Below, one piece after another: positions 1 to 8,391 of a DNA stretch of 64,000 bases; positions within the stretch are counted from its first letter, which is position 1; each line of letters begins with the position of its first letter. A program made the position numbers and the translations under genes. The notes under the pieces are model-generated. The model ran no database searches and was not told where the DNA came from. It saw only the letters and a list, made by a program, of their open reading frames with translations. The stretch comes from Clostridium vincentii (GTDB lineage: Bacteria; Bacillota; Clostridia; Clostridiales; Clostridiaceae). The stretch is from contig NZ_PVXQ01000002.1 of the NCBI RefSeq assembly GCF_002995745.1, positions 114,768 to 178,767 of the forward strand, given 5' to 3'.

Positions 1-36
1 GCATAATGTCTTCCTTTCTTAAGGCACATAAAAGAA

Positions 37-69
37 AATAACAGACTAAACATACTAGTTTGTTATTTT
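37..69. terminator. Bidirectional hairpin terminator
   Basis: The arms AATAACAgACTA and TAGTtTGTTATT form a stem. A T run follows on the plus strand and an A run precedes it, so it can stop transcription from either side. It would close a gene lying left of the window. Positions 70-268 hold no convincing gene. A 52-codon minus-strand reading frame there has no ribosome binding site. Confidence 0.6.
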
Positions 70-268
70 TTGATTGTGCTAAATTCCTTTGTATTGTGGC
101 TCTTCAAACTCTAGAATTTTTACCCTGTTTTCAATATCAAGAATAACTTCTTCAGCAGTTTGGAGAGCTTGCTTGTAGATTAATATATCTTCTTTATTAC
201 TACTTTGTACTGAATAAATTCTCAAAGTTATTATCATCGAATATTCATAATAATATACTAGTATCTAA

Positions 269-361
269 TTATATTTTTTTTCTCTTGTGTAAAAAATATA
301 AAACTACACATACAAAGATTACAAATAAAAAAGTAAATAAAGCTTTTATCTCTAGAGACAT
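269..361 (-). CDS. 30-residue single-pass membrane peptide
   Basis: A short reading frame starts at ATG 361-359 with a strong ribosome binding site (AGGAGGA, about 368-374, spacing about 6). The product has a polar N-terminus (MSLEIK), one hydrophobic helix of about 18 residues (ALFTFLFVIFVCVVLYFL) and a basic tail (HKRKKI), so it is predicted to sit in the membrane with the tail in the cytoplasm. It is divergent from the DUF421 gene, with about 90 bp between the two starts. I recognise no family. The case rests on the ribosome site and the clean helix-plus-tail layout. A longer in-frame upstream start (502) has no such site and would overlap the DUF421 gene. Confidence 0.55.
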   Translation of the reverse strand: MSLEIKALFTFLFVIFVCVVLYFLHKRKKI

Positions 362-450
362 AATAATTCCTCCTGTATAATTTTTTGTTATTTGTTCAAC
401 CCTATTAGTATCTAATAGAAAAAAAATTATATACGAAAAGAGTGATAAAA

Positions 451-1170
451 ATGGCGGAAATAATTGATATAGTATTGCAGACATTAGTAGCTTTTTTTGC
501 AATATTACTTATTACAAGAATTTTAGGACGACAACAGGTAGCTCAACTTACTGTATATGAGTACATAAATGGTATAACTTTTGGGTCAATTGCTGCAACT
601 GTGGCAACAGATTTAGGCCAATCAAGCTGGGGGCATATCATAGGGTTGTTTCTATTTGGAGGTTTAACTTCGATTTTGTCATATTTATCAAAGAAAAATA
701 GAACTATAGCTAAAATAATTGATGGTGAACCTGTGTTAGTAATACAGGACGCCCATATACTTGAGAAGAATTTGGCCAAATTTCAATATACTGTTGATGA
801 CTTAACTCATCTGTTAAGAAAAAAAGATATATTTAATATTCAAGATGTTAAATATGCTATTTTAGAAACTACTGGGGAGATAAGTGTTGTAAAGAGAGCT
901 GGAAAGGAAAATATAAAAGTTGAAGATATGAATTTGCAAGTAAGCCAAGAAGAATTAATTACAGATATTGTTGTTACAGGAAAGATAATTTATGAAAATT
1001 TAAATAAAAGAAATGTTTCTGTTAATTGGCTAAGTGGTCAACTAAGAACCATGGGCGTAAAGAATATCAATGATATTTATTATGCAACTTTAGACAAAGA
1101 TAAAAAAATATATATAGATTATTTGGATGATAAGTTATCAAACCCTGCTGATATTACAGAGGGTATCTGA
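451..1170 (+). CDS. DUF421 (YetF/YrbG family) membrane protein
   Basis: The 239-residue protein has three N-terminal membrane helices (about residues 5-22, 30-48 and 52-72) and a C-terminal soluble alpha/beta domain (about 85-215). This is the usual DUF421/YetF layout and size. The segment with ITRILGRQQVAQLT and the later IDGEPVLVIQDAHILEKNL are typical of the family. In Bacillus relatives several members belong to sporulation or cell-envelope regulons, but no biochemical role is assigned with confidence. I chose ATG 451, which has AAGAG about 7 bases upstream, over GTG 442, which would lie inside that site. The SOD gene follows after 39 bases with no terminator seen between, so the two may be co-transcribed. 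Confidence 0.8.
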   Translation: MAEIIDIVLQTLVAFFAILLITRILGRQQVAQLTVYEYINGITFGSIAATVATDLGQSSWGHIIGLFLFGGLTSILSYLSKKNRTIAKIIDGEPVLVIQDAHILEKNLAKFQYTVDDLTHLLRKKDIFNIQDVKYAILETTGEISVVKRAGKENIKVEDMNLQVSQEELITDIVVTGKIIYENLNKRNVSVNWLSGQLRTMGVKNINDIYYATLDKDKKIYIDYLDDKLSNPADITEGI

Positions 1171-1209
1171 TATAAGACACTACAAATTTTAATGAAAGAA
1201 GGTATCTAA

Positions 1210-1917
1210 ATGAAAAAAATCAAAATTAACAAACTATTTCCTTTAATTTGTGCAATATTAATTTCAGTATCTCTACCAATGAGATATGTAAAGGCAGAAG
1301 ATAAGACACAAGGTCCATTTAAATTGCCAGATCTTCCATATAGCTATAATGCCCTTGAACCTTATATTGACGCTAAAACTATGGAGATACATTATCTAAA
1401 ACATCATGGAGCATATGTAGAAAAGCTTAATGCTGCAGTAAATAAATATCCAGAACTAAAAGGTAAAACTATAGAAGAACTCTTAACAAGTCTAGACAGT
1501 CTTCCAGATGATATAAAAGAAACAGTTAGAAATAATGGAGGAGGACATTATAATCATAGTCTCTTTTGGACAATAATGGGTAAAGATAAAGGTAGAGAAC
1601 CAAAGGGTGAATTAAAAGTGGATATAGAAAAGACATTTGGTTCTTTTGAAAATTTTAAAAAAGAATTTAAAACTTCTGCTCTCGATAGATTTGGTAGTGG
1701 ATGGGCATGGTTAATAAAAGATAAAGATGGCAAATTACAAATAATATCTACAGCCAATCAAGATAGCCCAATAATGAGTGGAATAACACCTATAATGGGA
1801 CTTGATGTTTGGGAACATGCTTATTACTTGAAATATCAAAATAAGAGAGCAGAGTATATAGATAACTGGTGGAATGTAGTGAATTGGGAAGAAGTTCAGA
1901 AAAGATATGAGAGTTGA
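1210..1917 (+). CDS. sodA: Exported Fe/Mn superoxide dismutase
   Basis: The protein converts superoxide to hydrogen peroxide and oxygen. The predicted metal ligands are present: H61 (IHYLKHH), H116 (NHSLFW), D199 and H203 (DVWEHAYY). GGGHYNHS together with Gln184 (TANQD) follows the Mn-type rather than the Fe-type pattern. Residues 1-29 form a signal peptide: a KKIKINK basic start, a hydrophobic core and a likely signal peptidase I site after VKA. The enzyme is therefore predicted to be secreted or envelope-located, which is unusual because most bacterial SODs of this family are cytosolic. The length of the mature part (about 206) is normal. GAAAGAAGG precedes the ATG. The family is certain; the export and metal choice are inferred. 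Confidence 0.92.
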   Translation: MKKIKINKLFPLICAILISVSLPMRYVKAEDKTQGPFKLPDLPYSYNALEPYIDAKTMEIHYLKHHGAYVEKLNAAVNKYPELKGKTIEELLTSLDSLPDDIKETVRNNGGGHYNHSLFWTIMGKDKGREPKGELKVDIEKTFGSFENFKKEFKTSALDRFGSGWAWLIKDKDGKLQIISTANQDSPIMSGITPIMGLDVWEHAYYLKYQNKRAEYIDNWWNVVNWEEVQKRYES

Positions 1918-2123
1918 CTATTCTAAATCATGCTTATAAAAATACAAGGATAATATGAATACATATAATTGTAGGGTACCAAAATTTATGCTGCATTATT
2001 ATTAAAGTGTTGCTTTTCCTTAGTAGACGTTGATTTACCACCTTCCTAAAAATTAATAATACCGTTCTATTACATTGGTAGGTATAAATATTAATAGACA
2101 GTTTTCACAAGAATATGGTAGAC

Positions 2124-2149
2124 TTGTTTGTAAAGGGTTTTATAAACAA
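2124..2149. promoter_or_regulatory. 26-bp imperfect palindrome upstream of the GH1 gene
   Basis: TTGTTTgTAAA is mirrored by TTTAtAAACAA, with 10 of 13 positions paired, ending 41 bases before the GH1 start. A single, independently regulated sugar gene would be expected to carry such an operator (GntR or LacI type), but no cognate regulator lies beside it. The rest of 1918-2123 shows nothing I can support. Confidence 0.4.
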
Positions 2150-2190
2150 TTGTTTTATTAGAAAATAATTAAACATTAGGAGGATGACCA

Positions 2191-3633
2191 ATGTATTTTA
2201 AAGAAAAACATGGATTTAAAGAAGATTTTCTTTGGGGAAGTGCATCTGCAGCTTACCAAGTAGAAGGTGCAGCTGAAGAAGATGGAAAAGGAAGAAGTAA
2301 CTGGGATGAATTTGTAAGAATTCCTGGTAAGACATTTAAAGCTACAACAGGTGATGTGGCAGTTGATCATTATCATAGATTTAAAGAAGATATTGCTTTA
2401 ATGGCAGAAATGGGATTAAAGACTTATAGATTTTCAATTTCTTGGTCAAGAATTTATCCAAAGGGCAAAGGGCAAGTTAACGAGAAAGGTCTACAATTTT
2501 ATGAGGACATAATAGATGAATGTATAAAGTATGGAATAGAACCAATGGTTACAATTTATCATTGGGATATGCCACAAGCTCTTCAAGAAAAATATTGTGG
2601 ATGGGAAAGCAGAAATATAATTGAAGATTATGAGAATTATGCAATAACTTTATTTAAACGTTATGGGAATAAGGTTAAGTATTGGATAACATTAAATGAA
2701 CAAAATGTATTTACAACCCATGGATGGGTACTTGCAACACACCCCCCTGGTAAGAAGAACGATATGAAGATGTTCTATCAAGTAAATCATCATGCAAACA
2801 TAGCCCATGCTAAAGCAGTACTTGCATTTAGAAAATTAGTTCCAGAAGGTAAAATAGGTGCAAGCTTTGCATTTTCACCAAGCTATGCTATTGATTGTAA
2901 TCCTATTAATGCCATGGCTAAGGCAGATTTTGATGACTTACAATCATTCTGGTGGATGGATGTTTATGCATATGGACATTATCCAAAGGCAGCTTTCAAG
3001 TATTTAGAGAAACAAGGGATAGCGCCTAAGTTTGAAGAGGGGGATGCTCAGCTTATGAAGGCGGCTGCACAAGTTGACTTTATGGGAGTAAACTACTATC
3101 AAACATCAGTTGTTGAATATAATCCAATAGATGGTGTTGGAATGTCCGAAATGAATACTACAGGTAAGAAGGGTATATCACAAGTTAGTGGAATACCTGG
3201 ATTATACAAGAATCCAGCAAATCCACATCTAAAAACTACAGATTGGGATTGGACTATAGATCCTATGGGAATAAGAATGTGCTGTAGAACAATTACTAGT
3301 AGATACGATTTACCAATAATCATATCTGAAAATGGTCTTGGAGCATTTGATAAGAAAACTGAAGATAATAAGATTCATGATGATTATCGTATAGCATACT
3401 TAAAGGCTCATATAGAAGAATTAAAAGAAGCTGTTAATGAAGGCTGTGAAGTGCTTTCATACTGCACATGGTCAATAACAGATTTATTAAGTTGGTTAAA
3501 TGGATATCAAAAGCGTTATGGGTTTATTTATGTAGATCGTGAAGAGTCAGAAGGATCATCTATGGATCGTTATAAAAAAGATAGCTACTATTGGTATCAA
3601 AATGTAATAGAGACAAATGGTGAAGAATTATAA
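2191..3633 (+). CDS. bglC: GH1 6-phospho-beta-glycosidase (BglC-like)
   Basis: This is a glycoside hydrolase family 1 enzyme of standard length (480 residues), predicted to hydrolyse phosphorylated beta-glucosides made by PTS uptake, in the cytosol. The acid/base Glu is E170 (TLNEQN) and the nucleophile is E380 (ISENGLG). The phosphate-binding triad of the 6-phospho subgroup is intact: S434, K441 and Y443 in SWLNGYQKRYGFIYVD. That stretch resembles Bacillus BglC. The Trp after S434 also occurs in 6-phospho-beta-galactosidase LacG, so galactoside activity is possible. AGGAGG lies 7-12 bases before the ATG. No PTS permease is adjacent, so the gene appears monocistronic between an operator-like palindrome and a strong terminator. 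Confidence 0.88.
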   Translation: MYFKEKHGFKEDFLWGSASAAYQVEGAAEEDGKGRSNWDEFVRIPGKTFKATTGDVAVDHYHRFKEDIALMAEMGLKTYRFSISWSRIYPKGKGQVNEKGLQFYEDIIDECIKYGIEPMVTIYHWDMPQALQEKYCGWESRNIIEDYENYAITLFKRYGNKVKYWITLNEQNVFTTHGWVLATHPPGKKNDMKMFYQVNHHANIAHAKAVLAFRKLVPEGKIGASFAFSPSYAIDCNPINAMAKADFDDLQSFWWMDVYAYGHYPKAAFKYLEKQGIAPKFEEGDAQLMKAAAQVDFMGVNYYQTSVVEYNPIDGVGMSEMNTTGKKGISQVSGIPGLYKNPANPHLKTTDWDWTIDPMGIRMCCRTITSRYDLPIIISENGLGAFDKKTEDNKIHDDYRIAYLKAHIEELKEAVNEGCEVLSYCTWSITDLLSWLNGYQKRYGFIYVDREESEGSSMDRYKKDSYYWYQNVIETNGEEL

Positions 3634-3661
3634 AATAAGTGATATTATAAAAATACATTTT

Positions 3662-3697
3662 AAAAGCCCCTAAGTTGATGAGACTTAGGGGCTTTTT
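3662..3697 (+). terminator. Terminator of the GH1 gene
   Basis: A perfect stem AAAAGCCCCTAAGT / ACTTAGGGGCTTTT with a 7-base loop and a T run. It also serves as a stop for the converging CBS gene, because the left arm begins with AAAA. Confidence 0.9.
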
Positions 3698-3740
3698 ATA
3701 CTTGTAAAAATCTAAATTTAGTTACTAGACACTATCTTCA

Positions 3741-4115
3741 TTATTGAGTAATGAAATAATCTAGTAGATCTTCAGTACTTATGATTCCAATGACATCATC
3801 CTTATTAATTACAGGCATAGCTAGTATATTATTTTCCCTTAATCTCTTTGCTACTGTAAGTATATCTTCATCTGATTGTGCAACTATTACTGATTTAGAC
3901 ATAACCCATTCAACAGGGCAACTGTCGTAATGCCCTGGAGCAATCATAAATCTATATATATCAGCTTTAACAATCATTCCTACTAATTTCTTAGTATCAT
4001 CTATTACAGGCAAACCATTTATATTTAAAGAATTTATTAAGGATAAAGCTTTATCTATGGTATCATTTACATTGATGGTATGGGGAGGTACTTTAATAAT
4101 GTTAGCTATTTTCAT
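3741..4115 (-). CDS. Stand-alone two-CBS-domain protein
   Basis: The 124-residue protein consists of two CBS repeats (about residues 1-58 and 68-124). The typical pattern is visible twice: NGLPVIDD...LVGMIVKADI and LAMPVINK...VIGIISTEDLL. CBS pairs bind adenosine nucleotides and act as energy or ligand sensors, usually attached to an enzyme or channel. Here they are free-standing, so the partner is unknown. The start is supported by AAGGAGATG, 6 bases before the ATG. The gene is divergent from the diguanylate cyclase, separated by 267 bases of AT-rich sequence in which I see no clear operator. Confidence 0.88.
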   Translation of the reverse strand: MKIANIIKVPPHTINVNDTIDKALSLINSLNINGLPVIDDTKKLVGMIVKADIYRFMIAPGHYDSCPVEWVMSKSVIVAQSDEDILTVAKRLRENNILAMPVINKDDVIGIISTEDLLDYFITQ

Positions 4116-4382
4116 AATATCATCTCCTTTTCTACAGATAAAAGTATAGTATATCTATTTATACTATAAGTGTACTACAAAACTAATATTTAGCAACGTG
4201 CAACCATATAATTATATAGATATTTCCATGTATTTATTCTTTAAAAATTCAACTATAATTAAACAATTAAAATTCATTGAGATTTAAAGGCAATTAAGCT
4301 ATAATAATGCAATATCAAATAGGTGTTTTTTGTGTAATTAAATTAGAAATTCTGATAATTTGTTAGGAAAAGGAGAAAGTCT

Positions 4383-5480
4383 ATGTTAAATGATTTGTTT
4401 GTAAATGTGCTGATACTTATATCATTTACTTTCCTAGGGGGGGATATTATAAAAGAAATCCCTATAAAAAGAATGGATAAATTAGATTTTAAAATAATAT
4501 TAGGCATATGCGGTGGGTTGTTAGGGGTTTTAATGATTTTTTATAACATAAATGTTCCAGGTACTACTGCCATAATGGATCTTAGAGCATTAGTTTTTAT
4601 GATGATTAATTATGTAGGGGGAATAATCCCTACAATTATAGTAGGGATTATAATTGGAATATTTCGTATTGCACATTATGGTATAAATGAATCCTCTGTT
4701 AGTGCAATAATTAATATAATTTTATACTTAGTATCATTTAATTATATTAATAAAAAAATTAAAATACCATGGAAGAAATGGAGTTGTAAACTTATATCTG
4801 TAGCGATAATATTAATATCTACTTTTATTTATTTATTAAGAGAGATGGAAAATCCGTATATCATAATAGCAACTTTTACTGGAGTTATTATACTTGCTGG
4901 GGTTATGGAGTACTTTTTACTAGAGTATGTTAGAGATTCTAACAGATTACTAAAAATGTATAAAGAAGACTCAACGAAAGATTATCTTACCGGCCTTAAC
5001 AATACAAGGAATTTTGATTTGTTGATAAATAATAGTTTTAAAACTGCAATTGAAAATAATGAGAAATTATCTTGTCTTATGCTAGATATAGATCACTTCA
5101 AAATGGTTAATGATACATATGGACATTCAGTAGGAGATATTATTTTAAAAGAACTTGGAGAGATCCTTATTAAAAACTCTAGGACATTTGATATTGTAGG
5201 AAGGGTAGGGGGCGAAGAATTTTGTGCGCTATTGCTTGATTGTCCACCAAACCGTTCTTTAGAAATAGGAACTAAAATAAGAAATGCTGTAAAAAATCAT
5301 AAATTTGATATAGGTGAGGGAAGAATCATTAATATAACTATTTCTATAGGAGCTGCAACATATCCTGATAATGTAGAAAGTTTAGAAGAGATTAGGAGAC
5401 AAGCAGATAATGCCCTTTATAAAGCAAAGAACTCAGGAAGAGATAAAGTTTGTAATAATGATACGTGTATTATAGAGTAA
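4383..5480 (+). CDS. Membrane diguanylate cyclase (5TM-LYT sensor + GGDEF)
   Basis: The enzyme makes cyclic di-GMP from two GTP at the membrane. Residues 1-185 carry about six helices of the 5TM-5TMR LytS-like sensor type (NVPGTTAIMDLRALVFMMINYVGGIIPTI is characteristic, quoted in part: DLRALV). The GGDEF domain occupies about residues 200-360. The active site is GGEEF at 276-280, an accepted active variant. The inhibitory site RTFD (267-270) lies exactly five residues before it, so product inhibition is predicted. LDIDHFK and NDTYGH supply the other catalytic contacts. AAAAGGAG precedes the ATG by 7 bases. A terminator follows directly, so the gene stands alone. Confidence 0.9.
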   Translation: MLNDLFVNVLILISFTFLGGDIIKEIPIKRMDKLDFKIILGICGGLLGVLMIFYNINVPGTTAIMDLRALVFMMINYVGGIIPTIIVGIIIGIFRIAHYGINESSVSAIINIILYLVSFNYINKKIKIPWKKWSCKLISVAIILISTFIYLLREMENPYIIIATFTGVIILAGVMEYFLLEYVRDSNRLLKMYKEDSTKDYLTGLNNTRNFDLLINNSFKTAIENNEKLSCLMLDIDHFKMVNDTYGHSVGDIILKELGEILIKNSRTFDIVGRVGGEEFCALLLDCPPNRSLEIGTKIRNAVKNHKFDIGEGRIINITISIGAATYPDNVESLEEIRRQADNALYKAKNSGRDKVCNNDTCIIE

Positions 5481-5500
5481 ATCAGAATTATATTTTAATC

Positions 5501-5549
5501 AAAAAAGAGCAAGTATGTTTGTTTAATACAAATATACTTGTTCTTTTTT
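5501..5549 (+). terminator. Terminator of the diguanylate cyclase gene
   Basis: The arms AAAAAAGAgCAAGTAT and ATACTTGtTCTTTTTT form a long stem ending in a T run. Confidence 0.85.
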
Positions 5550-5600
5550 GAAATTAAATTATAAACTTAGAAACTATTTATTTAAATTATCAGCTACTAG

Positions 5601-5655
5601 AATATTACTATTTAACAAATATTACATTGACACAAATAGTAATATTGCTTATAGT
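5601..5655 (+). promoter_or_regulatory. PadR operon promoter with 13-bp perfect inverted repeat
   Basis: TTGACA (5627-5632), 17 bases, then TATAGT (5650-5655) is a near-consensus sigma-A promoter. AATATTACTATTT (5601-5613) is repeated perfectly inverted as AAATAGTAATATT (5634-5646). One arm lies upstream of the -35 and the other inside the -35/-10 spacer. This is well placed for autorepression by the PadR protein encoded 20 bases downstream. Confidence 0.75.
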
Positions 5656-5675
5656 ATAAATATGAGGTGAACAAT

Positions 5676-6011
5676 ATGAATGAGCGTAGCATAAGTAGCG
5701 ATTTAATTCGTGGAAATATAGATGTTATTATTCTTTGTGGATTATTTGATGAAGATAATTATGGGTATGAAATCATTAAAAGTATTTCCAAAAAAAGTGA
5801 TGGAAGATATGAATTGAAAGAACCGTCTTTATATACAAGTTTAAAAAGACTTGAATCTCAAAATCTTATTGAGTCATATTGGGGAAATGAAAGCCAGGGT
5901 GGAAGACGTAAGTATTATAAAATTACAGCACTTGGGAAAGAAGCATATGAAAAATCCATTTCAGCTTGGAAAATAGCAAGAGAAGTAATAGACAAACTAA
6001 TTGAAAGGTAG
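5676..6011 (+). CDS. PadR family transcriptional regulator
   Basis: The 111-residue protein is a one-domain PadR winged helix: DVIILCGLFDEDNYGYEI, the wing region EPSLYTSLKRLESQNLI, and GGRRKYYKIT. PadR proteins repress nearby membrane or efflux genes and release DNA on ligand binding or signalling. ATG 5676 is chosen because GAGGTG sits 6 bases upstream; GTG 5667 would overlap that site. It is the first gene of a three-gene unit with short gaps or overlap, a common arrangement with DUF1700-type membrane partners. The inverted repeat in its promoter is its likely operator. Confidence 0.9.
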   Translation: MNERSISSDLIRGNIDVIILCGLFDEDNYGYEIIKSISKKSDGRYELKEPSLYTSLKRLESQNLIESYWGNESQGGRRKYYKITALGKEAYEKSISAWKIAREVIDKLIER

Positions 6012-6021
6012 GGAAATATTT

Positions 6022-6708
6022 ATGGAAAGGTTAAAAAAACATGTTGATAGCATATTTAGTAGATATAAAGAAGATAAACAGATTAGAGAATTGAAATATG
6101 AAGTTTTAAGTAATCTTGAAGCAAAGGTAGAAGATTTAACATCGAATGGAATGGACTACAATGAAGCTATTAAAACAGCTATAAATAGTATAGATAACAT
6201 TGATTATCTTATTAATGGAAATAAAGAAGTATATATTACTAAGTACAAACTTGAATACTTACAAATGATTTTAATCTATCTTTTAGTAGGTTGGATAATA
6301 ACTATCCCTTTATCAATTCTTAGACAAGGAATATTAATTAATTTTATTTTATTGATTTCAAGTATTGTTACGGGAATAAGATATTTATCTTTAAGAAAGA
6401 AAAATGGAGACTTTATTCATTGCAAAGACTTTATTAATTTACAATTTTCACTTAAAATTAGAAAAATTGCATGGAGTATTTGGATTCTCTTTATTATAAT
6501 ATATTTAGTTTTCATCACAGCAATTCAATTTGGAAGTAATGTTTGGTTCTCAAGGCCAGTTATAATAGATGGACCGTATCAATTTGCAATACTGTTAATA
6601 AGCTATCTAATACCACTTATATCAGTAATAATTCCATTATATTTTAGTTTAGCACCAAAGTTAATTATAAAATATGAGGTAGGTGAAGATAATGAAGATA
6701 AGGAATAA
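6022..6708 (+). CDS. PadR-linked membrane protein with N-terminal permease-prefix/DUF1700-like domain
   Basis: The 228-residue protein begins with a helical cytoplasmic domain (about 1-65, with NGMDYNEAIKTAINSIDNID) of the kind that follows PadR regulators. Four membrane helices follow (about 80-97, 101-118, 148-168 and 185-208). ATG 6022 has AGGTAGGG at good spacing; the upstream in-frame ATG at 6001 lies inside padR. The 3' end overlaps the next gene by 17 bases, so the products are likely co-translated. The function is unknown. Related units are proposed to be envelope-stress or signalling modules, but nothing here shows which. Confidence 0.75.
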   Translation: MERLKKHVDSIFSRYKEDKQIRELKYEVLSNLEAKVEDLTSNGMDYNEAIKTAINSIDNIDYLINGNKEVYITKYKLEYLQMILIYLLVGWIITIPLSILRQGILINFILLISSIVTGIRYLSLRKKNGDFIHCKDFINLQFSLKIRKIAWSIWILFIIIYLVFITAIQFGSNVWFSRPVIIDGPYQFAILLISYLIPLISVIIPLYFSLAPKLIIKYEVGEDNEDKE

Positions 6709-7222
6709 AATAATACTTTGTTTAGCCATAATTGGGATTGTATTATATGCCATAGTTCAGGGTGTGGTTATTCCAGAAGATAACCATAAGAAGGCTGAAT
6801 ACATAGAAAATCAAAAGAATCCGATAACTCATGATTTAGATAGTATTATGAAATATAAAAGCAAGTATATGGGAGACAATAGTAATATAACAAATTTATT
6901 TTATAATTTACCTCTAAATAATATTTCGAATACTTTTGAATTATTTCCAGATAAATTAACAGTAGAAGTAAATTATAAGGAGAGCGTAGAGAATATTGAT
7001 AAAGATGAATTAGAAAATTCTCTAATTTATAATACCATTGCATCATTTGCTTTAATTGATAATCTTGAAAAAATTAATTATAATTTTACCAATTCAACCT
7101 ATAAATTTTTACGATCAGATATTGAAAAAATGGTTGGCGAAGATTTATCAGGTTTATTGACAAGAGATAAATGGAAAATAAAAGTACAAGATAGAATTGA
7201 AAATGGTGAATATATGATTTGA
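6692..7222 (+). CDS. DUF4825-domain membrane-anchored protein
   Basis: The 176-residue protein has one N-terminal helix (about residues 5-24) and an extracytoplasmic domain. The segment YKSKYMGDNSNITNLFYNLPL matches the start of the DUF4825 domain as I know it. No lipobox Cys is present, so it is a signal-anchored protein rather than a lipoprotein. ATG 6692 is preceded by AGGTAGGTG. It is the third gene of the padR unit. No terminator is obvious before the nitroreductase gene 87 bases on. The function is unknown. Confidence 0.7.
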   Translation: MKIRNKIILCLAIIGIVLYAIVQGVVIPEDNHKKAEYIENQKNPITHDLDSIMKYKSKYMGDNSNITNLFYNLPLNNISNTFELFPDKLTVEVNYKESVENIDKDELENSLIYNTIASFALIDNLEKINYNFTNSTYKFLRSDIEKMVGEDLSGLLTRDKWKIKVQDRIENGEYMI

Positions 7223-7309
7223 ATGGTGTATAATTTAGTTAATAAACAATAAATTATGTAGTTAAAAAATACTGTTTATAATAAATTGTTTTACAGAGGA
7301 GGATATTTT

Positions 7310-7909
7310 ATGTCAAAAGATTTCAATACAGCTTTAAAAGAAAGACGTACTAGATATGCCATTAGTAAAGAAACTACTATTTCTGATGCTAAAATTGAGA
7401 AATTAATTAAAGAGGCGGTAAAGTATACCCCTTCATCTTTTAATGCTCAAAGCTCAAGAGTTATAGTATTATTTGGAGAAAGTCACAATAAATTATGGGA
7501 TATAACTAAGGAAACTTTAAAAAAGATTGTTCCAGAAGATCAATTTACATCTACTGAAGAGAAAATAAACTCATTCAAAAATGGATATGGAACAGTGTTG
7601 TTTTTTGAGGATAATAGTGTAATTAAATCACTTCAAAAACAATTTGAATTATATAAGGACAACTTTCCAGTTTGGTCACAGCAATCCAGTGGTATGCTAC
7701 AATATGTAGTATGGACTTCATTAGAAACTCAAGGATTAGGAGCATCGCTTCAACATTATAATCCTATTATTGATAATGATGTGAAAGACAACTGGAGGAT
7801 TCCACAAAATTGGAGTCTAATTGCACAAATGCCATTTGGAACACCAACAGCACCACCGGATAAAAAACAGTTCCAACCTATAGAAGAACGCGTTAAAATA
7901 TTTAGATAA
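7310..7909 (+). CDS. Nitroreductase family protein (Frm2/Hbn1-like)
   Basis: The 199-residue protein is a flavin-dependent nitroreductase-fold oxidoreductase. The segment TPSSFNAQSSRVIVLFGESHNKLW and the C-terminal QMPFGTP are typical of the Frm2/Hbn1 subgroup, which reduces nitro compounds or quinones with FMN and NAD(P)H. RRTRYAISKE near the start is the FMN phosphate-binding region. AGAGGAGGA lies 8 bases before ATG 7310. The annotated-length alternative from 7286 has no ribosome site. The substrate cannot be told from sequence. Confidence 0.85.
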   Translation: MSKDFNTALKERRTRYAISKETTISDAKIEKLIKEAVKYTPSSFNAQSSRVIVLFGESHNKLWDITKETLKKIVPEDQFTSTEEKINSFKNGYGTVLFFEDNSVIKSLQKQFELYKDNFPVWSQQSSGMLQYVVWTSLETQGLGASLQHYNPIIDNDVKDNWRIPQNWSLIAQMPFGTPTAPPDKKQFQPIEERVKIFR

Positions 7910-7938
7910 TTTAATATAGAATTAGGTAAAGATATTAA

Positions 7939-7983
7939 TAAAAAGCACTTAAGAAATAATTAAATTTCTTAAGTGCTTTTTAT
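7939..7983 (+). terminator. Terminator of the nitroreductase gene
   Basis: A perfect stem AAAAAGCACTTAAGAAAT / ATTTCTTAAGTGCTTTTT with a 6-base loop. Confidence 0.9.
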
Positions 7984-7994
7984 TTTTCAAAAAT

Positions 7995-8036
7995 AAAAAG
8001 ATCCAAATGCAGAAAAGACTACATTTGGATCTTTTT
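7995..8036 (-). terminator. Terminator of the YtxH/DUF948 operon
   Basis: AAAAAGATCCAAATG pairs with CATTTGGATCTTTTT across a 12-base loop, directly after the DUF948 stop codon on the minus strand. Confidence 0.85.
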
Positions 8037-8037
8037 G

Positions 8038-8376
8038 TTATTTCTTAGAAAAAACAGATAAAATGATGTTAAGGATATCCTTGATTGTATCAACATTATT
8101 CATAAGACTATCCTTAGCTACAATTGCATCAGCCGTAGCTTCAGTTACTACAGCACTTACATCCTTTAAGTTATCTGAAATCTCAATAGCATTTTCAGTT
8201 ACTATAGGTAAGTCTTTGCAAATCTTATCAATATTTTGCTTGTTAGCATTTAATAAAATATTAATATTATTAGCCAACTTTCCAACTCTGCTTAAAGTAA
8301 TTATAGAAAATATCAAAGCAATTGCCCCAATAAGACCTATAACTACCCAAAACAAATCAAATAAACTTATATACAT
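8038..8376 (-). CDS. DUF948 membrane protein
   Basis: The 112-residue protein has one N-terminal membrane helix (about residues 5-25, DLFWVVIGLIGAIALIFSI) and then a long amphipathic helix expected to form a coiled coil (about 30-105). DUF948 proteins resemble the general-stress protein YtxG of Bacillus, where the gene neighbours ytxH as here. ATG 8376 is chosen because GGTGG sits just upstream; the longer GTG start at 8385 overlaps that site. It follows the YtxH gene by 15 bases in one operon. Its molecular role is unknown. Confidence 0.85.
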   Translation of the reverse strand: MYISLFDLFWVVIGLIGAIALIFSIITLSRVGKLANNINILLNANKQNIDKICKDLPIVTENAIEISDNLKDVSAVVTEATADAIVAKDSLMNNVDTIKDILNIILSVFSKK

Positions 8377-8391
8377 TGGTCCCACCTATAA

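Noticed and set aside
1..240. Minus-strand reading frame of about 52 codons with plausible amino acid usage
   Set aside because: It has no ribosome binding site, no recognisable family, and ends just before a terminator; it might be a gene fragment but cannot be supported.
1980..2080. Minus-strand tail-like frame ending STSTKEKQHFNNNAA
   Set aside because: It reminded me of a transposase C-terminus but is too short and lacks any family motif.
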